DNA of 64,000 nt from Thermincola carboxydiphila (GTDB taxonomy: Bacteria; Bacillota; Thermincolia; Thermincolales; UBA2595): assembly GCA_016841725.1 (NCBI GenBank), contig JAENYP010000011.1, forward strand, positions 78,595 to 142,594, written 5' to 3'. Below the pieces are notes generated by a model. That model was not told the DNA's origin. It ran no database searches and was given only the letters and a program-made list of their open reading frames with translations. Positions 8,166-16,899 of the stretch are shown here, piece by piece. Position 1 is the first letter of the stretch. Every line of letters begins with the position of its first letter. Position numbers and translations under genes: made by a program.

Positions 8166-8261
8166 CAGGACATTTATATAGTGATAGACCCTGATGCCCA
8201 AGTGGCAGAATACAGGGAAAGTAACAATAAAGCAAAAGTTGAAATAGCTTTGAAGAGTTAG
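8166..8261 (+). pseudogene. 3' remnant of a CARDB-like domain gene
   Basis: The frame ending at TAG 8259-8261 reads YIVIDPDAQVAEYRESNNKA then KVEIALKS. This matches the last strands of CARDB-type beta-sandwich repeats (VDPxxxVxExxESNN) in large secreted proteins. Nothing upstream in this frame carries the rest of a domain or a start, so most of a gene seems to have been deleted between the riboswitch and this tail. Confidence 0.6.
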
Positions 8262-8317
8262 ACTCTAAAGATATCTTGATCCCGATAAAACAACCATAAG
8301 GGAGGGGAGTGTCGGTT

Positions 8318-10744
8318 ATGAAGAAAAATGTTTTTAGGATTATATCAATAGCACTGCTTTTGGCCATGTCTGCAACTATTATTCCCCAGCCGGTGCAGGC
8401 AAAAGCGGCAATGAGCGGAAATACCAATCCTGCCGGCCAGGCATTGGATGGCGGGCAGGAGAAACCTCTTACATATCAGGAACTCTTGGAACAAGACCCG
8501 TCGTATCAGATAAATAAAACTTTAGAGCAGCTCGAAAACCATATTCTACAAATAGAGAATAAGGATGCAAATAAAGCAGGGCAGGAAGCAAAAAATTTAA
8601 CGGGTCTGAAAAAACAACTGGAAAAAGCATCACAAGAGTTACAAACACAATTTGGCCCAACAAGAGAGCGCCTGGCGGCTTTAGGTGTTTCGGAAACCAT
8701 CATAAAGCGTTATGAACGTTTTATTGAGCAGTACACAGATAACCTGCAAAAAACTTACCGGTACATTGATGAAATTAACGGCGCCAAAGATGAGAAGGAA
8801 TTACAACACGGTTTAACAAAACTTAAAGAGCATATTCGTACCAAGCAAAAAAAGCAGCCCCGGCAGGAACTGGGGAGTGAAACACTACCGTTTAGAAACG
8901 CGGAAGCGGCAGAGAAAAGTCCTATACTTGGCGCTTCGATTACTCCGGCATATGCAGGCGGCAGCACAAACAACACAGAGAATTATTTAGGTCTCAGCCC
9001 TATTCCGGAAGAACTGGGCCAGACAATAGAAGTGGAAATAACTCCTGATATCCAAGAGTTAGCCGATTCCTTAAATCATGATCCTGTAAAAATATACAAT
9101 TATGTCCTAAACCATATTGATTTCCAGATCTATTACGGCTCAGTAAAAACTGCCCAACAGGTACTAGGGGATAAAGCCGGAAATGATTTAGACCAGGCTT
9201 CATTACTTATCGCTTTACTGCGGGCATCAGGCATTCCGGCCCGCTATGTCAGAGGGGCGGCAATGCTTACCCTGGAGCAGCTTGCCAATTGGGTGGTAAC
9301 GAAGGATAATCTCGGTGCTGTATTAATGCTGGCAAATGCAGGATATCCGGTTTCGCCGCGAAGTCAGGGGATCAGTGTAGACCATACGTGGGTTGAAGCG
9401 TTTATTTCGTACAGAAATTACAGGGGTAAAGCGAACGATATAAGTGGAAAGGTTTGGATTCCTCTTGATCCATCTCTAAAAGAATATAATTTCGGACAGG
9501 AAAAAGATATCTCCAATGAATTAAGTTTTCCTTGGGACGAATACCTTAGTCTGGAAAGAAGTATCTCCCCTATTGAGTACTATGAACAAAAATTAACTGA
9601 TTACATATATTCCCGTTATCCTGGAAAAACATTAGAGGAATTATCTTTAACAAAGCAGATTAAGAAGAGAGATTACAGTATTTTGCCTTCATCAACACCT
9701 TTTAAAGTACTTGAAGTTTACGGTGAATACACAGAAGTACCTGACAGTCTCAGGCAGAAAATTGTGGTCAGGTCTGATGGACTTATCCAGACACTGAATA
9801 TTTCTCAGGTATCATCAAAACGGATAACGGTTTCATACAAACCTGCTACAGCAGAAGATGAAACTGTAGTTGAGGAATACGGCGGTTTAGACTATACTCC
9901 TTCCTACTTGATCAAACTAAAGCCTGTTTTGAAAATTGAAGGGGAAATATTTGCTGAAGGAACAGAAACCAATGTTGGCGAACCCCAGAGCCTGTATCTG
10001 GATTTTCTATCCCCGGGTCATGACAGTGATACTGTGGAAAAGGTAATGACAGTTGGGGACTACTATGCCATAGCTATCAGCCCCCAAGGATTAAACCCGC
10101 AATTTGTTGATGAAAGGTTCCAGGACCTTAGATATATCTACAGCCGGGATATTGACAACCATGACGGAGAGGAATTATTTCAATTAGGTATGCATTATCT
10201 TCTCACCACGGAATCTACCCAAAAACGGCTGGAAAAGTTAATTGGGATGCGGGTATTACACTACACCACCGCTGCCTTTATATCCTATGACAAAAAATAT
10301 GATTATACGTTCCAATCAGCTTATTCTTCCCGGGATTCAGGTATGACAATAGATGTTAAGAGAAACATGGTCAGTGTGTTTTCAGTAAACGGGGACACCA
10401 GCAGGAAAAAACAGTTTATGATGGTTGCAGGCCTCGACGGGTCTTACTTTGAGCACGAGATATACAATACCAGGTATAGGTTAAAAGGAACCTCAACAGT
10501 AAAAGCCCTTCAACTTGCAAACGAACGGGGAATAAAAATATATAATATCAACCGGGATAATATCAATCAGACAGTACAGTATTTAAAAGTGCCTGATTAT
10601 GTTAAACAATCTATAATCTATTTTGCGAACACAGGCAAAGAGATAACAATCCCTGAACAGGAAATAGAGAATTTCGGTATCACTGTAGTAGGGTATATAG
10701 TTATGGACCCGAAAACAGGCGCTGCCGGATACCTCATAAGATAA
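8318..10744 (+). CDS. Secreted transglutaminase-like protein lacking the catalytic Cys
   Basis: An 808-aa exported protein. The ATG at 8318 follows GGAGGGGA by 9 nt and opens a signal peptide ending near VQAKA. Residues ~45-200 are alpha-helical and Lys/Glu/Gln-rich, likely coiled coil. A transglutaminase-like core lies at about 250-400: AGNDLDQASLLIALLRASGIPARYVRGAAM, VDHTWVEAFISY and VWIPLDPSLKEY. The His and Asp are kept, but the usual Cys position reads Leu/Asp, as in RHS-associated family members, so peptide crosslinking activity is doubtful. The remaining ~400 residues are probably beta-rich and unassigned. It lies downstream of a c-di-GMP-I riboswitch, implying control with the motile/sessile switch. 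Confidence 0.8.
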   Translation: MKKNVFRIISIALLLAMSATIIPQPVQAKAAMSGNTNPAGQALDGGQEKPLTYQELLEQDPSYQINKTLEQLENHILQIENKDANKAGQEAKNLTGLKKQLEKASQELQTQFGPTRERLAALGVSETIIKRYERFIEQYTDNLQKTYRYIDEINGAKDEKELQHGLTKLKEHIRTKQKKQPRQELGSETLPFRNAEAAEKSPILGASITPAYAGGSTNNTENYLGLSPIPEELGQTIEVEITPDIQELADSLNHDPVKIYNYVLNHIDFQIYYGSVKTAQQVLGDKAGNDLDQASLLIALLRASGIPARYVRGAAMLTLEQLANWVVTKDNLGAVLMLANAGYPVSPRSQGISVDHTWVEAFISYRNYRGKANDISGKVWIPLDPSLKEYNFGQEKDISNELSFPWDEYLSLERSISPIEYYEQKLTDYIYSRYPGKTLEELSLTKQIKKRDYSILPSSTPFKVLEVYGEYTEVPDSLRQKIVVRSDGLIQTLNISQVSSKRITVSYKPATAEDETVVEEYGGLDYTPSYLIKLKPVLKIEGEIFAEGTETNVGEPQSLYLDFLSPGHDSDTVEKVMTVGDYYAIAISPQGLNPQFVDERFQDLRYIYSRDIDNHDGEELFQLGMHYLLTTESTQKRLEKLIGMRVLHYTTAAFISYDKKYDYTFQSAYSSRDSGMTIDVKRNMVSVFSVNGDTSRKKQFMMVAGLDGSYFEHEIYNTRYRLKGTSTVKALQLANERGIKIYNINRDNINQTVQYLKVPDYVKQSIIYFANTGKEITIPEQEIENFGITVVGYIVMDPKTGAAGYLIR

Positions 10745-10785
10745 TCAGGCTGACTGTAATTTGATAACTATACTCAAGCAGCTTG

Positions 10786-10832
10786 AGAGGATTGAATTCT
10801 GTCATTCACAGAACTTAGTCCTCTTATTTTTT
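10786..10832 (+). terminator. Terminator after the transglutaminase-like gene
   Basis: AGAGGA (10786-10791) pairs with TCCTCT (10819-10824), with an inner TTCTGT/ACAGAA stem, followed by TATTTTTT. Confidence 0.85.
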
Positions 10833-10947
10833 GCTCTTGTTTTCACTGGGGGATATTTAATATATACCATTTTTACCACCTATTAAAGATGCCGTAATTG
10901 GTGTGTCAGCGATACTCAAAACATAGAGGAGAATACTGTTAAAAATA

Positions 10948-11026
10948 GGGACAAATGACCCTTGTTGTCCTGGGACAATTGCACTATGATAAAGGCAAGG
11001 ATACAGGACAAATGTTCCGGGACACA
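10948..11026. promoter_or_regulatory. Cluster of GGGACAA motifs upstream of the respiration locus
   Basis: Copies of (G)GGACA(A) occur at 10948, 10972, 11005 and 11019. TTGTCC-TG-GGACAA (10965-10978) is a perfect dyad. The stretch GGGACAATTGCACT-ATGATA is nearly repeated at 14192. These are candidate sites for the NarL-type regulator encoded at 13452. The rest of this 318-bp gap shows nothing else I can support. Confidence 0.45.
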
Positions 11027-11062
11027 TGACAGATGCCCGGAACCCGAAAGGAGCGGATGGGT

Positions 11063-11470
11063 ATGTCGGATATTGTAATGAGTATTTATATTCTAATTTG
11101 CATTGGATTGTTGGTTTCGTTATTATTCCACTCTGCCCGGGGGCACCGGCGCATCGTATTAAACCTTGCATGGTGGACTATTATCGGTGTTTTTATAAGC
11201 ACTGTGGGAAGTATCCTGCTGCTTGGGACATTTACTCCCAATATGGCTGATGACAGCTTAACCTCCAGGGAGATATACAATGCTTTTACCTGGGCCGGCA
11301 AGACCATGCCTGAGTATAGTGAGGCCTTAAAAGGAATTAACAATATAGGAGTAGTTATAAATGCTATGGGCCTGGGTGTACTGGTGATGGTGGTTCTGGG
11401 CGGTTTCTTCCCCAAGGCCTTCTTCCAACCGGGCGGAACAAGCCAAAGGCAGGGTGATACATATGAGTAG
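11063..11470 (+). CDS. Small integral membrane protein of unknown function
   Basis: 135 residues, starting at ATG 11063, 9 nt after AAAGGAG; an ATG at 11057 is too close to it. Three hydrophobic segments are visible: IVMSIYILICIGLLVSLLF, TIIGVFISTVGSILLLGTF and IGVVINAMGLGVLVMVVLGGFF. The loop between the second and third is acidic and Thr/Ser-rich. No cofactor motif or recognised family. The stop overlaps the next gene by 8 nt, so the two are translationally coupled. The position beside a sensor kinase and cytochrome genes suggests a membrane accessory role, but this is only context. Confidence 0.7.
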   Translation: MSDIVMSIYILICIGLLVSLLFHSARGHRRIVLNLAWWTIIGVFISTVGSILLLGTFTPNMADDSLTSREIYNAFTWAGKTMPEYSEALKGINNIGVVINAMGLGVLVMVVLGGFFPKAFFQPGGTSQRQGDTYE

Positions 11471-11627
11471 AAAAGATGTTCTGGTAATCCTAATGCTGGC
11501 TATCTATTTTGTTCTGATACCGGTTATATACTCTGTAATCGGGGGGATAAATAACATATTACCTGTGGTTATTGCTGCCAGCGCATTAACAATGTATATT
11601 TCGCTAAAGAGACTGCGATTTCTTTAG
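11463..11627 (+). CDS. 54-aa membrane protein overlapping its neighbour
   Basis: Starts at ATG 11463 inside the end of the preceding gene (8-nt overlap). Two hydrophobic segments (VLVILMLAIYFVLIPVIYSV and ILPVVIAASALTMYISL) with a short GGINN turn, then a basic tail KRLRFL. It is followed at once by a terminator, so it ends a two-gene unit. Family unknown; coupling to the 135-aa membrane protein suggests they form a complex. Confidence 0.65.
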   Translation: MSRKDVLVILMLAIYFVLIPVIYSVIGGINNILPVVIAASALTMYISLKRLRFL

Positions 11628-11667
11628 ACTGTGGCCCTGACAAATCATATCGCCTGATACTATTAAT

Positions 11668-11700
11668 GGAAACCGGTTGTCCTGCCGGTTTCCATTTATT
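11668..11700 (+). terminator. Terminator after the two small membrane protein genes
   Basis: GGAAACCGG (11668-11676) and CCGGTTTCC (11685-11693) form a perfect 9-bp stem, followed by ATTTATTT. Confidence 0.85.
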
Positions 11701-11878
11701 TACCGGGTCATTGACTTGATAACCCCGGAAGGTGACCGCTTAACACCGAAAAATGCCTTTAAGCCCTATATTCGTTGACCGGACTACGTTGTGTAGTATA
11801 CAATATTAACAAATTGACACTGGTGATCACACCGTTTGACCTCAATGATTATACCATCAGTACGGAGGCAGGGATTAG

Positions 11879-13318
11879 ATGGAAGAAATTTTGGGACTTA
11901 ACGTTTTAGCGATGTATTTCGTCTATGGGCTTTCTTTTTTTACAATGGGAATTGCCATTGCTTTACAATACCGCAGTTACAGCAGTTTCCGGATGGCTAA
12001 CAGCCTCAGCCTGCTGGCGGCCTTTGCCTTGCTGCACGGCTTCAGTGAATGGGGAAGTTTGTTTATGACGGTACGGGTTCCGGATTTCGGTGAGCTTCCG
12101 ATGTGGAAACTTATTGCTATCCAAAGGCTGCTGCAGTCCGTTTCATATTTTTTCCTATTCTGTTTTGGTGTCAAACTTGTTTCAGATACCAGACGGCAGA
12201 ATTTTTTTATGTCCCTCATCCTGCCCACCATTGCCTTTCTTATCTGGTTCATTCAATTTGCCCGTTTCATTCCCCTGGTTGGCACTGAAGGGCTTATAGA
12301 ATGGCTCTTGGTTAGTGAAAGCTGGTCCAGATACCTGCTTGCTTTTCCAGCCAGTCTGTTTACTGCCTATGGCCTTTATTTGCAGATACCGGAGGTAAGC
12401 AAGATTATTGACCGGGCAATTCTTCGCAACCTGTGGATAGCAACAGTTGTTTTCGTAATGTATGCCTTTTTTGGCGGCATTGTGGTATCTCATGACATGG
12501 ATGGAGGTTTGGGCAAGCTGATTAATGCCCAAACATTCCTTCACATGTCCGGGTTGCCCATTGAGTTATTTCGAACAGGAACAGCTCTATTGGCTACCTG
12601 GTCCATTACCAGGATGCTGGCCATCTTTGACCTGGAGAAACAGCGCCAGGTAATGGAAAGCAGACGATTGGAGGTAGTGTATCGCGAAAGAGAGCGCTTT
12701 GCCCGTGACCTTCATGATGATGTTATCCAGTCTATTTATGCCGTGGGTCTGGACCTGCAGACGACAAACCATTTAATAGGAAATGACAATGAACGTGCTG
12801 CCGGGCAGATTAATTCTTCAATAGAAAGACTTAATAAGGTGATTCACGCCCTAAGGGCATACATCCGCGGTCTGGAAACAAAAGGCCGGGAGCAGGACCT
12901 GAAGGCTTCTCTGGTCAATATGATTAACCAGTTCCGGGAAGAAACAGGACTGGCAGTTGAATTCAGTTTTCCCCTGTCAAGTGGTGCATATATCGAGCCT
13001 GCTGTGGACACAGAAGATTGGCAGCAGCAGCTGCGTCAGATTATCCGGGAGGGTTTGCACAATGTTGTTCAACACGCAAAGGCAACAAGGGCAGAAGTAA
13101 TTATTGGTGTGTCTGCCAAGTCTCTTGTAATTACACTAAAAGACAATGGTAAGGGGATGTCCGGGGAAGAAATTTCATTGGTTGAACAGAGTGATTCACA
13201 CCTGGGGATCCGTAATATGCGTTCCAGGGCCAGGCTCCTTGGCGGTGTATTAAAAATATTTTCCCAGCCCGGTAAAGGAACCAGGCTAGTAATTAGTATA
13301 CCCTTGAACAGGAAGTAA
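11879..13318 (+). CDS. Membrane sensor histidine kinase (HisKA_3 / NarX-LiaS class)
   Basis: The N-terminal ~235 residues contain six to seven transmembrane segments, with no PAS or HAMP domain evident. A short coiled linker (EKQRQVMESRRLEVVYRERER) leads to the HisKA_3 dimerisation helix FARDLHDDVIQSIYAVGLDL, where H279 is the phosphorylated His. The HATPase_c domain follows: EGLHNVVQHAKA (N box), DNGKGM (G1), HLGIRNMRSRARLLGG and PGKGTRL (G2). GGAGG lies 10 nt upstream of ATG 11879. The partner response regulator begins 133 bp downstream. The multi-span sensor may read a membrane or redox cue for the adjacent cytochrome genes (inference). Confidence 0.92.
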   Translation: MEEILGLNVLAMYFVYGLSFFTMGIAIALQYRSYSSFRMANSLSLLAAFALLHGFSEWGSLFMTVRVPDFGELPMWKLIAIQRLLQSVSYFFLFCFGVKLVSDTRRQNFFMSLILPTIAFLIWFIQFARFIPLVGTEGLIEWLLVSESWSRYLLAFPASLFTAYGLYLQIPEVSKIIDRAILRNLWIATVVFVMYAFFGGIVVSHDMDGGLGKLINAQTFLHMSGLPIELFRTGTALLATWSITRMLAIFDLEKQRQVMESRRLEVVYRERERFARDLHDDVIQSIYAVGLDLQTTNHLIGNDNERAAGQINSSIERLNKVIHALRAYIRGLETKGREQDLKASLVNMINQFREETGLAVEFSFPLSSGAYIEPAVDTEDWQQQLRQIIREGLHNVVQHAKATRAEVIIGVSAKSLVITLKDNGKGMSGEEISLVEQSDSHLGIRNMRSRARLLGGVLKIFSQPGKGTRLVISIPLNRK

Positions 13319-13451
13319 CGTGTCAGGGTCAAAGGTAACCAAAAGAGTTAAACGTCCCCTGTAATACGGTACAGATGTCAGTTGTCATCGCTACCTCAGT
13401 CTATTAAGATGTGTTTAAGGCAATCTTCAGAAGGAAAGGAGATGCGGTAAG

Positions 13452-14108
13452 GTGGAAAAGAAAAAGATAAAGATTCTTGTTGTTGATGACCATGAGATAG
13501 TACGGTTGGGACTGACTCATTTTATGGAGCAATATCCGGACCTGGAGGTTGTGGACAGTGTCGGCAGCATGGGAGAAGCCCTTGTAAGGACTGAACAGCA
13601 TCGTCCCGATGTGGTGATCATGGATATAAGCCTTAAGAAGAGCAGCGGTATTGACGCCTGCCGGGAAATCTGCAATTGTTTTCCCGGTACAAAAGTCATT
13701 ATGCTGACATCCTATGGGGATGAAGAGATGTTGATGGAGTCCATTTTTGCCGGTGCCAAAGGCTATGTGCTTAAAGACGTGGGCAGTGACGAGATAATCA
13801 GGGCTGTGAGGGCGGTCCACCGGGGTGAATCCCTCCTGGATTCGGTAGTTACCCACAAACTGTTAGACCAGATGAGACGGAATGGACAAAAGTCCCATGA
13901 TGCTCTGGAACAGTTGACAACTCAGGAAAAGAAAGTCCTGGTCCTAATTGCTGAAGGGAAAACCAACAGGGAAATTGCGGAGACAATTTACCTGAGTGAA
14001 AAGACCGTTAGAAATTATGTCAGCAGTATCCTGGCTAAGCTTAATCTGGTCAACCGGACAGAAGCCGCTGCATATGCGGCCAAAAAGAACATATTTAAAC
14101 AAGCCTGA
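13452..14108 (+). CDS. NarL/LuxR-family response regulator
   Basis: Receiver domain with ILVVDDHEIVRLGL (acidic pair D12/D13), phosphoacceptor D58 in VVIMDISLKKSSG, MLTSYGD (switch Thr/Ser) and KGYVLKD (conserved Lys). A LuxR-type HTH follows from about residue 150: LTTQEKKVLVLIAEGKTNREIAETIYLSEKTVRNYVSSILAKLNL. Start is GTG 13452, 10 nt after AAGGAG. It pairs with the HisKA_3 kinase just upstream; candidate targets are the GGGACAA-bearing regions at 10948 and 14192, which flank the two genes. Confidence 0.93.
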   Translation: MEKKKIKILVVDDHEIVRLGLTHFMEQYPDLEVVDSVGSMGEALVRTEQHRPDVVIMDISLKKSSGIDACREICNCFPGTKVIMLTSYGDEEMLMESIFAGAKGYVLKDVGSDEIIRAVRAVHRGESLLDSVVTHKLLDQMRRNGQKSHDALEQLTTQEKKVLVLIAEGKTNREIAETIYLSEKTVRNYVSSILAKLNLVNRTEAAAYAAKKNIFKQA

Positions 14109-14123
14109 TTTAATGACAGCCTG

Positions 14124-14149
14124 AAAGCCTGAGAAATCAGGCTTTTTTT
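14124..14149 (+). terminator. Terminator after the response regulator gene
   Basis: AAAGCCTGA, GAAA loop, TCAGGCTTT, then a T-run to 14149. Confidence 0.9.
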
Positions 14150-14191
14150 CATTTCTTAATTGCATCCATTGGAAATGTATCCATTAGACAT

Positions 14192-14230
14192 GGGACAAAT
14201 GCACTCATGATACTGTGATATCCGGGACAA
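14192..14230. promoter_or_regulatory. Paired GGGACAA motifs upstream of the cytochrome operon
   Basis: GGGACAAATGCACT-C-ATGATA (14192 on) and GGGACAA (14224) lie about 32 bp apart, close to three helical turns. The first copy nearly matches that at 10972. Candidate activator sites for the neighbouring response regulator. Confidence 0.45.
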
Positions 14231-14345
14231 CTACCCCTGACATTCTGAGCCTTATTGGGGACTCTTGACATCTGACTTTTCATTCCGCTTCACTTTATAA
14301 TAACACTAAGAACCATCATAAGTCGTAATAAGGGGTGTGATAGGA

Positions 14346-14846
14346 GTGGCGAAAGAACGAGAAGGCGGATTCAGGTTTACACAAAGCGCCCTGTTCAGGA
14401 TAGGATTACTATTGGGTTTGGTGCTGGTGATCTTCGCCTTCGTCAGGACAACTGCGGTACCGGCTTCTTTTGGAGAGTATGGTCGCTACAGAGGTGACAA
14501 CATTGCAGAAAACATCAATAAGGAAGTAGGTTTTACGAAAGACAATTCTGTCTGCGGAAAGTGCCATCAGAGTGAGTTTCAGACATTGGCCGGGAATGAG
14601 CATCAAGGGCTTAACTGTGAGTCCTGTCACGGACCCGGTACCAGGCATACCCAACAGCCGGCTGCTGTATCTTTGAAAATCACAGAGACTGTAGAGTTAT
14701 GCAGCTCATGTCATGCCAAAATTGCCGCAAGGTCAGAAGACAAAATAGCCACGGTTATACCTTTTATGCATAGCGGAGGGGGAGATTGTGCCATGTGCCA
14801 TAATCCTCACAAGCCGTGGGGTAAGATAGGAGGGGCAGCACAGTGA
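14346..14846 (+). CDS. Membrane-anchored tetrahaem c-type cytochrome
   Basis: A single N-terminal transmembrane anchor (FRIGLLLGLVLVIFAFV) precedes an extracytoplasmic domain with four CxxCH haem sites: CGKCH, CESCH, CSSCH and CAMCH. Additional His residues (NEHQG, PFMHSGG, CHNPHK) are candidate distal ligands. About 166 aa. GTG 14346 lies 10 nt after AAGGGG; GTG 14337 is an alternative without a Shine-Dalgarno. The stop overlaps the ferredoxin-type gene by 4 nt. Likely receives or donates electrons to the FeS/NrfD subunits encoded next. Confidence 0.9.
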   Translation: MAKEREGGFRFTQSALFRIGLLLGLVLVIFAFVRTTAVPASFGEYGRYRGDNIAENINKEVGFTKDNSVCGKCHQSEFQTLAGNEHQGLNCESCHGPGTRHTQQPAAVSLKITETVELCSSCHAKIAARSEDKIATVIPFMHSGGGDCAMCHNPHKPWGKIGGAAQ

Positions 14847-15610
14847 AAAAAAAGGTAAACCGCCGGGAATTCCTGATTTCATCATGTAAACTGCTGGCTT
14901 TGGCAACACTCCCGGTAAGCACCCTGGGATTTATGCAGAAGTCTTCCTTTGCCAATGGTACGGCTGAAGATATTGATTGGATGACAGTCTGGGAAGGCAA
15001 GGAATGGGGGTTTGTTGTCGATACCCACAAGTGTATCGGCTGCGGCATGTGTGTAAAAGCATGTAAGCAGGAGAACCATGTACCCCTGGATGATGAAGTC
15101 TACCGTACCTGGGTAGAGCGATACGTAGAAACCCATGAGGGAGTGAGAATTGATTCCCCGGATGGAGGGCGGAAATTTTTGCCCAATGAAGTCGTCAGTG
15201 AAAAACAGTTCTTTGTTCCAAAGCTCTGCAACCAGTGTAAAAAACCACCGTGTGTCCAGGTGTGCCCGGTAGGCGCTACTTACAGGACAGAAGACGGAGT
15301 GATTTTAGTTGATGACAAACGCTGTGTAGGCTGCCGTTACTGCATCCAGGCCTGTCCGTACGGAGCGCGTTTCCTTCATCCCGAAACACATGTGGCTGAC
15401 AAATGTACCTGGTGTTATCACCGGATTATGAAAGGGCTTGAGCCGGCATGTGTCACAGTTTGCCCCGCAGGTGCCAGGAAATTTGGGAACCTTAAGGAAA
15501 ACAGTGAGGTTAAGGAAATAATTGAAACTGAACGGATCAGGGGACTAAAGCCTGAGAAAGGAACCAAACCGATGGTATTCTATATTGGACTTGACGAGGT
15601 GGTGATGTAG
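14843..15610 (+). CDS. Tat-exported [4Fe-4S] ferredoxin-type subunit (NrfC/PsrB/DsrO-like)
   Basis: The N-terminus NRREFLISSCKLLALATLPV is a twin-arginine signal, placing the protein outside the membrane. Four Cys clusters follow: CIGCGMCVKACKQEN; CNQCKKPPCVQVCPVGA; CVGCRYCIQACPYGARF; and CTWCYHRIMKGLEPACVTVCP. This is the four-cubane electron-transfer subunit usual for molybdoenzyme and NrfD complexes. Start is GTG 14843, overlapping the cytochrome stop; the 3' end overlaps the NrfD gene by 1 nt. It should relay electrons between the NrfD-like quinone subunit and the tetrahaem cytochrome. No catalytic subunit is encoded nearby. Confidence 0.93.
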   Translation: MKKKVNRREFLISSCKLLALATLPVSTLGFMQKSSFANGTAEDIDWMTVWEGKEWGFVVDTHKCIGCGMCVKACKQENHVPLDDEVYRTWVERYVETHEGVRIDSPDGGRKFLPNEVVSEKQFFVPKLCNQCKKPPCVQVCPVGATYRTEDGVILVDDKRCVGCRYCIQACPYGARFLHPETHVADKCTWCYHRIMKGLEPACVTVCPAGARKFGNLKENSEVKEIIETERIRGLKPEKGTKPMVFYIGLDEVVM

Positions 15611-16878
15611 TGGAAGGCTTCATATATCCCAATGAGATTGAGATAAACTGGGGTTTGTTTATCGTTCTGTATCCATACCTTACCGGCTTGGTGGCGGGAG
15701 CGTTTATAGTCTCATCCCTCTATCATGTTTTCGGGGTAGAGAAATTAAAACCGGTGTCCAGGTTGGCCTTGATATCCGCTTTGGCAGTATTGCTGGTAGC
15801 TCCGCTGGCTCTGATATCACATCTTGGCAAGCCATTGCGCGCTCTTAACCTGATGTGGACTCCCAATCCAACTTCAGCAATGGCTGGGTTTGGCTACATC
15901 TACGGTTTTTACCTGATTATCGTGGTGCTTGAAATTTGGTTTATGTACCGTAAAGACTTGGTAGAATGGGCGGCAGCAAAACAAGGCCTGATGGGCAAGG
16001 TTTATAATATCCTCACCCTGGGCGCCAAGGACACCTCAGAAAAGGCCCTGCATACCGATCACAAGGTAGTAACATTTCTGGCGATTTTGGGTATCCCTTC
16101 AGCGGCTTTCCTGCATGGCTATGTCGGGTTTATATTCGGGGCCATTAAGGCCAATCCGTGGTGGTCTACTCCGCTGATGCCGGTGATCTTCCTGCTGTCA
16201 GCCATTGTCTCCGGGATTGCCCTGCTGATCGTGGTTTATTGGGCGACATGCCGGATACGAAAAAAGAAAATTGATTTTGATTGTCTGATGACAATGAATA
16301 AGTACCTGTGGGTATTCCTCATCTCTGCCTTTGTTCTCGAGATTCTGGAAGTCATCCACTTGGCCTATGAGGCTGAGGAAGAATGGCCTGCTGTCAGGGG
16401 TCTGATTACCGCTGTAATCCCCTTCGGATATTTCGTAATCCAATTAGGTCAAATGGTCGCAGCATTCTTCCTGCTGTTGATAGCCAGGTTTGAGAGTGTA
16501 CCCATAAAAGTTCGCAAGTTCCTGACTATTGCTTCCGGATTCATGATTCTCATCAGTGTGCTGGCAATGAGGTTTAACGTTGTTGTTGGTGGACAGCTTA
16601 TTTCCAAGAGCCTGTCCGGATACTCCGAGTTCCAATGGCCGCTCTGGCATGAGGGGGTAATTCCCACTATTGGTTTCCTGATCCTTCCCTTTGTATTTCT
16701 CCTGGCGCTTGTCAAGCTTCTGCCGCCATGGATGGCTGGAGAAGAAGCGCTTCTACAGCCGGTATCTCCTGCAGAGGTGGATTCACCGGCAGTGGAGGGA
16801 GTATGGGGATGGCTTGTGTCAGGCGTTAGCCGTAGTATATCAAGGTTAGGCATCAGGGGTCTTTGGAGAGAGGAATAA
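15610..16878 (+). CDS. NrfD/PsrC-like quinone-interacting membrane subunit
   Basis: A 422-aa polytopic protein with about ten hydrophobic segments, starting with INWGLFIVLYPYLTGLVAGAFIVSSLYHVFG, typical of NrfD/PsrC/DsrP proteins that exchange electrons with menaquinone without haem. ISHLGKPLRALNLMWTPNPTSAM is the conserved loop, and HGYVGFIFGAIKANPWWSTPLMPVIFLLSA is characteristic. Start GTG 15610 overlaps the ferredoxin gene stop (TAGTG). The C-terminal ~45 residues after the last helix are variable and cytoplasmic. Part of one operon with the cytochrome and ferredoxin genes. Confidence 0.93.
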   Translation: MEGFIYPNEIEINWGLFIVLYPYLTGLVAGAFIVSSLYHVFGVEKLKPVSRLALISALAVLLVAPLALISHLGKPLRALNLMWTPNPTSAMAGFGYIYGFYLIIVVLEIWFMYRKDLVEWAAAKQGLMGKVYNILTLGAKDTSEKALHTDHKVVTFLAILGIPSAAFLHGYVGFIFGAIKANPWWSTPLMPVIFLLSAIVSGIALLIVVYWATCRIRKKKIDFDCLMTMNKYLWVFLISAFVLEILEVIHLAYEAEEEWPAVRGLITAVIPFGYFVIQLGQMVAAFFLLLIARFESVPIKVRKFLTIASGFMILISVLAMRFNVVVGGQLISKSLSGYSEFQWPLWHEGVIPTIGFLILPFVFLLALVKLLPPWMAGEEALLQPVSPAEVDSPAVEGVWGWLVSGVSRSISRLGIRGLWREE

Positions 16879-16899
16879 AAATCAAGGAGGTGGATTCAA

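Noticed and set aside
13404..13856. 150-codon minus ORF over the response regulator
   Set aside because: Shadow of the receiver domain; no motifs and no Shine-Dalgarno.
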